A program made the position numbers and the translations under genes. From assembly GCA_001972305.1 (NCBI GenBank), contig BDDD01000998.1:489462-553461 (forward strand): a stretch of 64,000 nt of DNA, in the 5' to 3' direction. Position 1 is the stretch's first letter. The number at the start of each line of letters is the position of its first letter. This DNA comes from Cephalotus follicularis. Lineage: Eukaryota > Streptophyta > Magnoliopsida > Oxalidales > Cephalotaceae. Under the pieces are notes generated by a model that was given only the letters and a program-made list of their open reading frames with translations, made no database searches and was not told the origin of the DNA. Shown piece after piece: positions 36,061 to 46,520 of the stretch.

Positions 36061-36673
36061 GTATTTTTCTTATTTCGAATTTATGCAGATATGTTCCTCT
36101 AACACGGGTTCGGTCCTTTTTTTTAATAAAACTGCAATCTCTCTTGTCTCTCTCTTCCACCTGACCTAGCCCCCAATCTCTCTCTCTCTCACCTCGATCC
36201 ACAGCTCTCTTCATCACCGGCGACATCGGAGGTAGAAAAAAACTTTACTGTACTCTTCATCTACAGCGACATCGGAGGCAGAAAAAAACTTTACACGGCT
36301 TGGTTGATTGGTTGGGCACTAATTGGTGGTTCGATGACAGCACGTGGCATAACCCAAAATCTGGTATGTTAGATTTTCTCTTACTTATGCTCTGAATCAT
36401 TGTCACTAGTCATTATCTGCTTCGTTTAATTTTTACGCATTATTTAGAATTTTATTCCACCTAAGTCTCTATACCTCTTTTTTTTAAGTAATAAAATCGG
36501 TGAAATTGCGCAAGATGTTTAGGAAGTTCAAAAATTCAACACCAACGAGATTAAGGAAACTGATGTTTCTCAGCAACTTGCTCGTCATACAATATGTATG
36601 CATAACGCTAAATAAGACCCAAGAAACCAGGTTTTTGGTACTTCAATATATATGCTGCTAGCATAAATAAAAC
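36061..36673. other. Spacer with short direct repeat in CACTA F
   Basis: A CT-rich stretch (36140-36195) is followed by a direct repeat of about 33 bp (CGACATCGGAGG...AAAAAAACTTTAC; about 36220-36250 and 36268-36292). No protein is recognised. Part of it may be captured 3' untranslated sequence of the PABP piece. Confidence 0.5.
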
Positions 36674-37330
36674 TCAAGAAACCAGGTTGTCGGTTAGCGA
36701 CAACGAGGCCATCCTGTCCGTTGGGCTGTTCCCCTCCTGCTGCTGAGCAACATTCCTTAAAACTTCCATAGCCTCTGCCACCTTTGCTTTCAAGGCTTCC
36801 GGTGACTCTAGCAAGTGCAAAACCTCAGTCTGGTCCATCTCTAGAAGCATGCATATCACCTTTGCTGCATTATCATGCTCCAATGCATCCACGAGTGGGT
36901 ATAGATTTTCTCCCAGAAGTGTTCTCTGTTGTGCAGGAGTTGAATTCGCAAGCGCAGTAGCCAAAGCCACAGCTTGCATAGGCTTTGAAAATGTGGCATC
37001 TCTGAATGGCATTCCACCCATGTCGTAAGGAACAGGAAGCATGCCTCCAGGAACACCAACGATGGGACCATCAGGCATACTATGACCAGGAGGGTAACGA
37101 TAGACACACCCCCTGGGAAGCATCTGTGACTGCATTAGTTGAAGTGGTTGCTGCATTTGTTGCACAGGTCCAGCTCCAGATCGTCTGCCTCCTGGATGCT
37201 AGTTCTGCTATCCTGGTTGGACCATTGGCACAAAAAAGTTTGGCCTCATTCCAGGAACAAGTTGTTGCTGATGGTATAGTTGTTACTAGTACATCTACGA
37301 ATGCCTTAGGTGATGATGTCGTGGTGGTCA
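36674..37330 (-). pseudogene. Captured C-terminal fragment of poly(A)-binding protein
   Basis: The 163-codon frame 36674-37165 reads QMLPRGCVYRYPPGHSMPDG and GGMLPVPYDMGG, then an MLLE (PABC) domain: QRTLLGENLYPLVDALEHD, AAKVICMLLEMDQTEVLHLL and SPEALKAKVAEAMEVL. It ends ...LSLTDNLVS at a natural stop. Upstream, in a neighbouring frame, VPGMRPNFFVPMVQPG and then a stop can be read to about 37330. The MLLE domain binds PAM2 peptides in mRNA regulators. The RNA-recognition domains are absent. It is antisense to the transposase and evidently captured by the transposon. Confidence 0.9.
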
Positions 37331-39054
37331 GTACACCTTCTAGTAGAGGGAATGGATTAGTCATTTTATTAGTGTTTAGAAATTGGGCATTTTTTTTATT
37401 ATGGTTTAGAAACTGGGAATTTTTTAATTCTTGTTCGACAGTTATGAATTTTGGTGCTTTCTTGATTGACCATATATAGTAACCATATTTCTTTTGACTC
37501 CCACCGTACATAATTGCAATCGATGAGCTTAAAAGAACCGTTTGCTCTTCTGCAAAACGACCAAGTAAACAAATAGTTTGTGTCTGATATATATTTCGTG
37601 AAATAAGTGACCACTTTTTTTCTTCCCATGCATTGAGATTTTAGTTTATCTTCATATATGACAAGTAAGAACTATTGTAAGCGAGCACTTTTTTTCTTCC
37701 CATGCGTTGAATCAAAGTAATAGAACGTACGTAACTGGAGGTTTTGTTCGGTAATCATTTAGAACTTTTGTACATACAAGAACATATAATCTTTTGTTTC
37801 ACATCATAACTTTAAAAGAAAAAAAGATAGTTGAGGCTCTTCATATGATGTAATGATGGTAAAAGAATTCTAACCTAGCTCGGAGCATGGTGCATATAAT
37901 GAAAGACTGCAGGTTAGCTCTTCTTGTATGTGAGTGAAGAATGCAATAGAAATTCCCATATATATAATTAAGGATCTAGTTATTATGAATATTAGACCTT
38001 AGATAACAAACTCATATCAGCCTTTAATTATAAGGTGACCATAGAAATTCTCCAACTCACCTAGTACTATATATGGATGATTATACCATGAGATGTTTGA
38101 TAACTAATTAATTCTATGGATTTATACAACAGTACTGATTTTACTTGCATGTTATTTAAGAAAGTTAATTTGTCGGATTGTATTGTAATCTTAACACCTC
38201 CTGCTGATGATCTCCTTCAAAGATGGATGTTAGTTATGATTTTAAAGAGATTGAGATATCTAGCATTGAATTGTTACACTTCTGTCTGATCAGTTCTGGG
38301 ACCGGCGTGTGTCCGAGCTGCTGCATTCCAGAGATGTTGGTTTAATTAAACTTGATGAAATCTCAATTATGTCTTATATTTCTTTAATTATATGTCATTT
38401 TAGTTGATTCTTGCACAAAACCATAGCAATCATGTCCACTATTAATTTAAGACAATCCAGATTTTAAACAAATATGCATATAAGGCTTTGGGGGGGGCAG
38501 AGGCTACCCATCTCAATGGTCTTATGTACAGATTTGCATATGGTAGTGAATAAGAACAATAATAAAGCAAAACAAGCATTAACATGTACTCTTACTCTGC
38601 TAGATTAGTAGTGACTGAGCATGTATACTTGCTTGCTTTCTCTTCCTTAATATGCGATCTAGTAGGACAGGAAACATCCAATTACTGCAGAAATTATAGC
38701 TGTAGGGTCTCCTAGGATTGCAGAGACAATGTGACGAGCTGCACCACCAGCTATTTGAATATTAAATGTAAGCAAATCTATATACCTTTATACATAAGAA
38801 TATACTTTCTTATCTCATCTATATAGTGGGTTATCAATATGCTCAATATAGAACTCCTCCTTTGTTTTAAAACTGAACATAACTCATTCTTTGTTTGAAA
38901 TAATACCTACGGTTCTTCTATTGCTAATGACATTTCAAAAGAAAAAGAAGAAAAGGGGACAGAAATCAAAAGGAAAACACAAATATTCATTGTCCATTCG
39001 GTGAAATAGATGTAATAATATACAGAACATGTCACGGATGTAAGTTGCATACTT
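37331..39054. other. Non-coding stretch upstream of the transposase in CACTA F
   Basis: About 1.7 kb, AT-rich, with only short frames that resemble nothing. It probably includes the transposase promoter region. A fragment near 38288-38345 (GTGTCCGAGCTGCTGCATTCC) is richer in GC but too short to assign. Confidence 0.5.
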
Positions 39055-39594
39055 GTGTCTGAATCAACTCTATTTTTTGTGACATGTCCAGTGACACGCG
39101 TAGGGAATATGTCAGGCAATCAGAGTTGGATGCGGAGACGGGTTTTGAATCACAAATTGAATCCTGAATTTGTAGAGGGTGTGAACGAGTTTTTACAGTT
39201 TGCCTTTGCAAATGAGCAGTTTGTTTACGAGGGCAAAATAAAATGCCCTTGCAATAAATGCAAGCTATTGAAGTTTGGGACTAAGGAAGAAGTTAAGTAC
39301 CATCTGTTCAGTAAAGGGTTTACCCTTGAATATACAAGGTGGGACCAACATGGAGAAATGTCTCAGAATCATAGAGTTAATAGAAACGTCATGTATGAAA
39401 GGTCTGGTCCGAGTAATCCTTGGAGGGATTTTGTTACCAATGCAGGAGATTTTCAGTATGATCTTAATCAAGAGGATACAAGGCCTGAATATCCTAATCC
39501 TGCTGCACAGAAATTTTATAGTCTTATGCGGGAGGCAGAAGAACCATTACTTGGTGGTAGTGAAAAAATGACTAAGTTATCCACCATGATGTGA
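39055..39594 (+). CDS. Transposase-associated N-terminal part (tnp2-type)
   Basis: About 160-179 codons; MSGNQSWMRRRVL at 39109 is a plausible real start. It matches the N-terminal zinc-binding segment of plant CACTA transposases: CPCNKCKLLKFG, KYHLFSKGFTLEYTRW and HGE. It ends at a TGA at 39592, and the transposase core continues in a new frame from about 39610, so the join may be an intron or a frameshift. Confidence 0.82.
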   Translation: MSESTLFFVTCPVTRVGNMSGNQSWMRRRVLNHKLNPEFVEGVNEFLQFAFANEQFVYEGKIKCPCNKCKLLKFGTKEEVKYHLFSKGFTLEYTRWDQHGEMSQNHRVNRNVMYERSGPSNPWRDFVTNAGDFQYDLNQEDTRPEYPNPAAQKFYSLMREAEEPLLGGSEKMTKLSTMM

Positions 39595-39618
39595 ATACTG
39601 AATTTAAAGTCCAGATTT

Positions 39619-40731
39619 ATGATTCCAGAGGCAGGAACAACAGAGATATTACGAATAGTGAATAGTGTCTTACCAGAGGGTACGGTGCTTCCAAAAAATT
39701 ATTACCATTTGAAGCAACATATGAAGGCCTTGGGATTAGGTTATGAAAAAATTGATGCATGTTTGAATGATTGTGTGCTATATTACGGGGAGCACAGGTC
39801 GTTGCATGAATGTCCGACGTGTAATCATCCAAGGTATAAATCATCACGTAAAAACCTTGTACCCTATAAGGTGTTGCGTTACTTTCCTCTTACACCGAGA
39901 TTACAGAGACTATTTTACTCAAACAAAACTGCTGAATATATGCGATGGCATGCAAGTAGAGTCCATAATGAGATGGAGGAGGAACGTGTGATGGTGCACC
40001 CTGCTGACGATGTAGCTTGGAAGCACTTTGATCGTACCTTTCCAGAATTTACTGCGGAAGGTTGGAATGTCAGACTGGGTTTGGCTACATATGGGTTTAG
40101 TCCATTTGGGGTTAGCAGTAAGACCTACTCTTGTTGGCCAGTCTTTGTGTTTCTGTACAATATCCCGCCTTGGATGTGTATGACGAAACCTTTCATGTTT
40201 TTGACATTGATCATAGAGGGCCCAAGAGGCCCTGGGAAGGATATTGATGTGTATTTACGGCCACTCATTGACGAGTTACAGATGTTATGGGAAAATGGGG
40301 TTAAGACATATGATGCATCACGTAAGAAAAACTTTAATATGAAAGCAGCATTACTGTGGACAATTAACGACTTCCCGGCATACGGGATGTTGTCTGGATG
40401 GAGCACACACGGTGGTTTTGCTTTCCCTTGTTGCAAGCAAGGCACGAAGGGTTTTTGGTTGAGTAATGGAGGAAAACATTCATGGTTTGACTGTCATCGT
40501 AAGTTCTTGCCTCTAGATCATCCATTCAGGGGTGACAAGAAAGGGTTCTTGAAGGGGAGAAGTGAAAGAAATGTTGGTGTGGAACGGTTGCAGGGTGATC
40601 AAATTGCATCCCAATTGTCACAGTTTCATCAAGTTCAATTTGGCAAAGGCGTAGATTCGCAGAAGTTGCCTGGATATGGAACTCATCACAACTGGACAAG
40701 GGTGTATGTGTCGATCATTGGAGAGAGGTAG
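39619..40731 (+). CDS. CACTA transposase core (tnp2 / Transposase_21 family), C-terminus missing
   Basis: 370 codons. Visible motifs are LPKNYYHLKQHMKALGL, YEKIDACLNDCVLYY, CPTCNHPRYK, the GLATYGFSPFG region, YNIPPWMCM, IIEGPRGPGKDIDVYLRPL, NFNMKAALLWTINDFPAYGM and HSWFDCHRKFLPLDHPFRGD. Transposase cuts the element ends and inserts the element elsewhere. After HHNW the frame diverges and stops; the family normally continues with several hundred residues, including the DVMHIEKNV segment, not found here. It is therefore probably non-functional or needs a helper. Confidence 0.88.
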   Translation: MIPEAGTTEILRIVNSVLPEGTVLPKNYYHLKQHMKALGLGYEKIDACLNDCVLYYGEHRSLHECPTCNHPRYKSSRKNLVPYKVLRYFPLTPRLQRLFYSNKTAEYMRWHASRVHNEMEEERVMVHPADDVAWKHFDRTFPEFTAEGWNVRLGLATYGFSPFGVSSKTYSCWPVFVFLYNIPPWMCMTKPFMFLTLIIEGPRGPGKDIDVYLRPLIDELQMLWENGVKTYDASRKKNFNMKAALLWTINDFPAYGMLSGWSTHGGFAFPCCKQGTKGFWLSNGGKHSWFDCHRKFLPLDHPFRGDKKGFLKGRSERNVGVERLQGDQIASQLSQFHQVQFGKGVDSQKLPGYGTHHNWTRVYVSIIGER

Positions 40732-40816
40732 CTATACATATGGATTTAAAATTATTCTAACGACGATGAATCTTATGTGTATATATTCACCATAATTTTT
40801 TGATTTGGTTTTGCAG

Positions 40817-42256
40817 TAACTTTCCGGTCCCTGAAGTTAAATCGAAGATCGGCGCTTTGTTTAGAAGTAGGTTGCTACAACCCTGGCACAAACACAGTTC
40901 GTGGCCTCAGGAAGAGCGTGATCAGCTGTGGGAGAAGTTATGTGTAAGTCAATTGTTTAACATTTCAGTTTGTCACGATGTATACATTTATTATTCAATT
41001 GTTTGTCTCGCATTCATAGTTTGCTAACAACTTTAAATGATTTTGTATTTGTAGGAGTTTTTTTTTATTTTGATTCCCCAGGCAAAGCTCGAGCAATGTT
41101 TGACCAGTACTGCAAAATTATTTACAAAAAGTGAATGTGCGATTTGAGAAATGAGTCGAAGATGCTTGCAAAAGTAAATGACCTCACAGAGGCCTGCAGG
41201 CAGTTCCCCCAAGAACCGTTCCCCCACCAATTTGGGAGCAACTAATGGATATGTGGTTGGATCCTGGTTGGCAGGTCACCTCTTCAAGGCGTAAGAACAA
41301 TAGGTCTAGTGCATGTCATCTTCCCTACACTGGAGGAAATCGTAGTATGAGCCAGCGGCTTAAGGAGGCGGTACATAACCGAGAACTTAATCTTTATTAA
41401 CCATTTATTTCTTACTTGTTATCCATTAACTTGTATTGTTTTTTTTATTTCTTGTATTTAGTAGAAAAAAAATGAAGACTTGGCAGATATTTTTATGGTT
41501 TATCACACTCCCAAAAACGCAACTGAGCCTCGTGAAGAAGTTGCTGCTTGCTTTGTAAGTTATACTGACAGTGAATTTAGTATCAAGTGAATATGATTCC
41601 ATCTGTGATTAAAATCTTGAGGAATAACATACATAATTTTTTTAATTGTTTCTATGCAGAATACATACAAAAAGCTGAAGGCGGATGCTACAGTGAGAGG
41701 AGGTGGAGAAGGGGAGGCGGGGGCATCATCAAAACCACCTGGGCAGGTGGTTGACTTGGACATGTGGTTGGAGACAGTGGGAAAGCCGAAGAAGGGGTTA
41801 ATTCGTGGCTTTGGAAATTTTATCAATGCTAAAAAGGCAAAGAAGAAGTATCAATCGAGCTCATCATCATGCCATGTAGACAGCGGAGCTTCAGTTCATG
41901 GTGGTCCTGATCTTACTTCTAGTGTGCCTAATGCGTGCATGGAGGAGATGGTTCAACGACATATTGGAGGACTGCGTGAGGAACTTATGGCAGCCATGAG
42001 CGTGCAACTTGCAACTATACAGGACATGCTTGGAACGCATATGAGAGGGTCATATCCTGCAGCGTCGCACGATACCCCAAATGCGACTACACACTTTGAT
42101 CCTGGTGATGGTCCTCCACATCAGGTTACTCACCCAGCAGCTCCTCCAGCGCAATTTGGTCAGCCTACCCCTTCTCGGCAGCGTGCTTATCATGACCCAC
42201 CTTCTCCGTACCCAGATGTTCATATGTATCGGTCACAGCATGATGATGATGATTAG
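40817..42256 (+). pseudogene. Second CACTA gene (TNPA / Transposase_24-like), four exons
   Basis: Exons with good splice sites: 40817-40943 (RSRLLQPWHKHSSWPQEERD), 41055 to about 41370 (FDSPGKARAMFDQYCKIIYKK, then an in-frame TGA at about 41133, then IWEQLMDMWLDPGWQVTSSRR), 41463-41553 (NEDLADIFMVYHTPKNATEP) and 41661-42256 (NTYKKLKADATVRGG, a Lys-rich segment, an amphipathic stretch, then a Pro/His-rich tail ending in four Asp). The layout fits the DNA-binding second protein of plant CACTA elements, which binds subterminal motifs. The TGA breaks it. Confidence 0.78.
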
Positions 42257-42660
42257 ATATGATTGGCGTCAAAGTTTCTCTAGGTAATAAGTTGTTTCTA
42301 TTTGCATATGTATTCTTAACTATACATTTATGTACACATTGCTCTTAGAAGGAGTGATCTTGAATTGATAGGTTATTATGTGTTTTACAGGTCTTCTATG
42401 TCACGATTGGCATTTAGGTTGGGTTATGTGATTAGTATCAAACTTGAATATATAGTTCCGGCTGATGCTCGTCTTGTGACTCTTGTCTTGTGTAACTTTA
42501 GAATAGCAAAGAGTTATTGACTCACCACCAGTTTGTATTTACTACACTGTTACTGTTATAGAGCCAGATAACTTTAGATTCTGATTGCAGGTTATTGATC
42601 AGTTTTGTGCTTTAAACATTAGGGCTTTTGTTTTAAATCTTTAATAATTCTTATGTGTAC
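42257..42660. other. 3' flank of the TNPA-like gene
   Basis: About 400 bp of AT-rich sequence without a recognisable gene, between the TNPA-like gene and the first captured fragment. Confidence 0.45.
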
Positions 42661-42925
42661 TATGCGGAGCCAAAGATAACTGGTGAAACTGTTGGAGAGG
42701 TAAGGCCACTACCAGACATGCATCAAAGAAAGGCAGAAATGGCCCGCCACTCTGATTGTTTTATTGCTTTGCCAAGTCTCATCTCACTCTACATGAATCA
42801 ATATTGTAAACAGAATCCACACTTTTACCCCTTTTGTCCCAAAAAATATAAATGTGTTTGGATCTCTATCTAATATTTTATGGTTTCAGGTGGGTATGGT
42901 ACTTTGGAGGAGCTATTGGAAGGCT
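42661..42925 (+). pseudogene. Captured fragment of LOG cytokinin riboside 5'-monophosphate phosphoribohydrolase
   Basis: One exon piece (about 42670-42773) reads [20 protein letters not shown] and [13 protein letters not shown]. After an intron of about 115 bp, an AG at 42888-42889 opens GGYGTLEELLE (42890-42925), the glycine-rich PGGxGTxxE site of the family. This is the LOG family that releases active cytokinin bases from nucleotides. Only the central part is present; it then runs into unrelated sequence. The retained intron shows capture from genomic DNA rather than from mRNA. Confidence 0.88.
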
Positions 42926-43070
42926 GCTCACCCAGATGATTCCACTAACCAAGTTATTGAGGGTTTGTTCTTTGTTCTCTTACCTGAAACACCTGCTCTT
43001 GTATTGTGCGTGGTTGTTTTAATAATTAAGTTATATGTATTCACTTATATATGGTATCATGCCTTTGCAG
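42926..43070 (+). other. Unassigned captured-like segment
   Basis: The sequence reads AAHPDDSTNQVIEG in one frame and ends in a GT that could be a splice donor (about 42963), like the exons around it. I cannot name the source gene. Confidence 0.35.
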
Positions 43071-43167
43071 ATTATGGAGCTGGTGCTGATGATCATGGAT
43101 CTACCATCGTCACCAAAGGTGCGGGCTCTATCATTCGCAAAGGCACCGGCGGTCGATCTTCTGTTAG
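43071..43167 (+). pseudogene. Captured exon of NDUFA9-like complex I subunit (first piece)
   Basis: The exon follows a clear TTTGCAG acceptor and ends before GTATAC. It reads DDHGSTIVTKGAGSIIRKGT and GGRSSVR, matching the N-terminal part of plant mitochondrial complex I 39 kDa (NDUFA9-like) proteins, just before their nucleotide-binding fold. The fold itself is missing. The next NDUFA9-like piece is at 43924, with ERV46-like exons between. Confidence 0.8.
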
Positions 43168-43174
43168 GTATACC

Positions 43175-43175
<1 letters not shown>

Positions 43176-43207
<32 letters not shown>
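43176..43207 (+). repeat. (CA)n microsatellite
   Basis: About 16 CA units just after the splice donor of the NDUFA9-like exon. Confidence 0.95.
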
Positions 43208-43209
<2 letters not shown>

Positions 43210-43316
43210 ATGCGTGTTGTAGCGGAATATAAAAGGATTTTAAACCCCTTCCATATAAACTCCCTGTAATGCTTTCTCATATAATCACCTACTTATTTGT
43301 GTAATATATGTTACAG

Positions 43317-43839
43317 ATAAGTCACAAGATCAATAGGTTAGCTTTTGGTGATTATTTTCCTTGTGTAGTGAATCCTCTTGACGGGTAATCTTTCTTCTTT
43401 TCCCAATAGTCCCTTTTTAATTGACATGCAGTGTGTGCTTGAGCTTGAATTCTCATACCGTTGCTATTAATGACATTGTAAATATTGATCCGAATTATTT
43501 TTTAATTTTCCCGCCTCAAAATCAGCGTGCAATGGATACAAGAAACACCCAGTGGGATGTATCAATATTTTATTAAGGTGAGTGGTCTGGAAGTCAAATG
43601 TTGTGTCCTGAACTATCTTCATTTAACAACTAATACATTTTCGTTTTCCTACTGATTGTGGCCTCTGAAGTGTGAGACAAAAGTATAAAAGAAGTAGTAT
43701 CATTTCCTTTGTGAACACATGAGTTTACTGAGTAATCCAGTCACTTGATATTTGCAACAATTACCGAGTGATTCCTTAATTTGCAGGTTGTACATATTGT
43801 CTATACTGATGTTAGTGGGCACACTATCCAGCAAATCAG
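43317..43839 (+). pseudogene. Captured exons of ERV46/ERGIC3-like cargo receptor
   Basis: Three exons with consistent splice sites and phase: 43317-43384 (ISHKINRLAFGDYFPCVVNP), 43526-43577 (VQWIQETPSGMYQYFIK) and 43787-43839 (VVHIVYTDVSGHTIQQI). They match the lumenal domain of the ER-Golgi intermediate compartment protein ERV46/ERGIC3. The transmembrane segments and the rest are absent. The intact exon order shows that a contiguous genomic piece was taken. Confidence 0.85.
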
Positions 43840-43923
43840 GTGTGTTTAGACTCACTGAATTCATCTCTTTTTCTTCTTTTAGCTTCGATTTCATTTTAAC
43901 CATCAATTTATTTATTTATTTAG

Positions 43924-44009
43924 CTAAAGTGGGAACTCAAGTGTTGGTTCCCTTCCGAGGTTGTGTGGATTCCACTCGCCATCTCAAGTTGATGGGCGAT
44001 TTGGGACAG
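43924..44009 (+). pseudogene. Captured exon of NDUFA9-like complex I subunit (second piece)
   Basis: Reads AKVGTQVLVPFRGCVDSTRH and LKLMGDLGQ, the segment after the GATGFLGR nucleotide-binding loop in the family, then a GT donor. The loop exon is not present between 43167 and 43924, so either it was lost or the ERV46 piece replaced it. Confidence 0.82.
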
Positions 44010-44219
44010 GTTGATATATAGATCTATAGATACCTATTTGTTTATAATATAATATTTATACACTATGGAATGGCTCAACAACTTGCAATGGTATCTATAG
44101 CCCTGAAAGTTTCATTTTGGTTTACACTTTTTTTTATAGTTGACATTGAGTTTTTATGATGATACTTTGCATCATTTTATTATAAAAAAGTGGAGAAAAA
44201 ATATTAAATACTTCTTGAC

Positions 44220-44540
44220 AGGTGATTAGAATGATATGATTTAGATTTAGGTGTGGTCTGATGAGGGCTGAGCCCAAATATACCAACTGTGTTTTTCTTT
44301 ACAGGGGGCATAGTCCGATAAACGAATACATCATGCCCGATTTTTGGTAGAATTTAAGAGTTAGAATTTATTTGAGTTGATCTTTCTGCATGCTTGACTT
44401 TGCTTTACCATACCGTTAATTATTTTATTGTAGCTTGTGTTAGAGCAATTGCAAGTTGAGCTTCTCTTTTATCGTGGTAATGCTGGAGCACCATTTTATA
44501 ATCTACTTGTATATATGCACGTTTAATTTTTTCAGTTTAT
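44220..44540 (+). repeat. Duplicated segment with kinesin-4 exon and retroelement-like block, copy 1
   Basis: Shares about 320 bp with 47590-47935 at high identity by eye; part of the left side also matches 46440-46520. It includes the AAACGAATA block known from element T (about 44300-44345) and a kinesin-4-like exon (44434 to about 44497: LVLEQLQVELLFYRGNAGAP). After about 44530 the copies diverge. Confidence 0.75.
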
Positions 44541-44658
44541 GTGCTGCTGATACATTTGGGACTGCGATCTTTAAAAAAAAATTAAAATTGGTATCCTTAC
44601 CAAATTATTGATGTCTGAACTTTTTATCAAGTTTTATATGATACAAATGGCTTTCTAG

Positions 44659-45673
44659 AAAAGAACCGAGATCCGTTGCACTCTGATTTCATCGAACTAC
44701 TATCATCATGCAGTTGCCCACTTCCAAACTTATTTGCATCCAAAATGCTTAACCAATCCCAGAGACCAGGGAGTTCGCCATGCCGAATTGGCACAGTTGA
44801 CACCCCAAAGCAAAGTGTAGGTACAAAGTTCAAGGTAAATTTGCTTGTTCCATACATTTGATATTAGCTCATACATTTTAATGTACTTCAAATTAGTCAA
44901 TGAAACTAAACAAATTATATCACATTATATACTAATCAGTCACTGAAACTAAACTATATATATCACACTAGTTTCTAGAATAAAAACTGTACCATATTTT
45001 CTGGTACTTTGAAGAAAATTTCAATGTAATGAAATTTCGGTGTCTAGTGTTCTTGATTGAATGATATTGGGTGAATATTTTGAGGATATATCTTTTGTTT
45101 CAATTTAAAAATTACTGATGTGCTAGCTTCTTCGGTGTGCCTGTATGCTGAAAATATGCTTGTTGCTAAAATTATTTTTGACTTTGGCTAAAAAAAGAGG
45201 AATCATATCTAGCAAATTACAAGACTTTCTTGCATGCTTCTAGGGTCAACTCTTTAAACTAATGAACCAGTTGGAGAATACCACACCTCACTTCATTCGT
45301 TGCATAAAATCAAATAGCAAGCAGCTTCCTAGCATGTATGAAGAGGCCCTTGTCTAACAATAGCTCAGGTGCTGTGGAGTTCTGGAGGTTGTTAGAATCT
45401 CGAGATCTGGATATCCTACTAGAATGACACATCAAGAATTTGCTGGAAGGTAGAGAATGGAATCCTTCTTTAGTCTTTTAGTAATTGGTTGAACTATTTC
45501 TCTGCTCATTCATCTCACGTAAATGTTTATGTTTTAGGTATGGGTTCCTTCTTTTGGATAACAGTGTACCTCAGGATCCCTTAAGTATATCAATTGCCAT
45601 TTTGCAACAATTTAATGTGCTCCCAGAAATGTATCAAGTTGGTTATACTAAATTGTATCTCCGAACAGGCCAG
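44659..45673 (+). pseudogene. Captured exons of class VIII myosin motor domain
   Basis: Three exons with AG/GT borders: 44659-44834 (NRDPLHSDFIELLSSCSCPL, ending QSVGTKFK), 45244-45449 (GQLFKLMNQLENTTPHF, then two in-frame stops, then SGYPTRMTHQEFAGR) and 45538-45673 (YGFLLLDNSVPQDPLS, LPEMYQVGYTKLYLRTGQ). They correspond to the end of the plant myosin VIII (ATM1-type) motor head, just before the IQ motifs. The stops show that no motor is made. Confidence 0.88.
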
Positions 45674-46520
45674 GTATGATCCCATGATTTTCAAATGTTA
45701 CTAATTATTTTGGTGTTGATCATTGTCATTTAGGCTAATGGTTTTGTTGTGGATGACAAAACCATGATAATGTGTGCCTCGCTGTTTATTCCAAGAATTT
45801 AGGTGCGCATAAAGATTCAGCTACTGAAGGACCTTTTTGAACTTTTTCAATACATATATGATATATTCCCTGAGAAACGTAGGTAATAGTATCTAAATGT
45901 GATAAACATATATTCTCACGGGTCCACTATTCAAATCTTCATCTACACAATAGTCAGCTCTCAGCACTTGTTGCACATAGCATAACCTTCCAAATGTTCC
46001 CCTTTTTGTCTTAGTTTACATTATATAAGACTAAGTAATAAAATAACTTTTTTATGCACTTTGTAATTGTGCTTCTGTGCTAGATTGGCTGTTTCCTTTA
46101 TATTCAGTTGTTTTGTGTGAAGGGTGTGACTCTGACGTGGAGGTTGAAAGAAAAAAATGTAGAAAGAAATCCTTTTTGCTATCTTATGTCAATTCACACA
46201 TATTAATTCCGTTTGTCACGATTTTATGATAATAGTGCTGTAAATAGAAGTGTGTGATAATGCTCCAGGTTGAAGTTCATAAGTACTTTCTGTTTATCCA
46301 TACGTAACAATCATATGGAACCACTTCTCCTTGATATTTATGTGCAGATGATACCAATTTTAATTTCGTATCTATAGCCCTGATGGTACTTGTGAACTTT
46401 CCTAGTTTTTTTAGGTGTATAATAAAGTGGAGAAAAAATATTAGATACTTCTTGACAGGTGATTAGAATGATATGATTTAGATTTAGGTGTGGTCTGCTG
46501 AGGGCTGAGCCCAAATATAC
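45365..46520 (+). repeat. Tandem duplication unit 1 (1156 bp) in CACTA F
   Basis: Starts TCAGGTGCTGTGG and ends GAGCCCAAATATAC. It contains the end of myosin exon 2, exon 3, the following intron and part of the kinesin-side spacer. Unit 2 looks identical throughout by eye. Confidence 0.92.

Noticed and set aside
36674-37165. Functional PABP gene
   Set aside because: All RNA-recognition domains are missing and an upstream stop is present; only the C-terminal part was captured.
37080-37511. 143-codon minus-strand and 157-codon plus-strand frames over the PABP region
   Set aside because: Out-of-frame shadows of the PABP fragment with low-complexity composition.
43035-43232. Thr/His-repeat protein
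   Set aside because: Produced by the (CA)n microsatellite.
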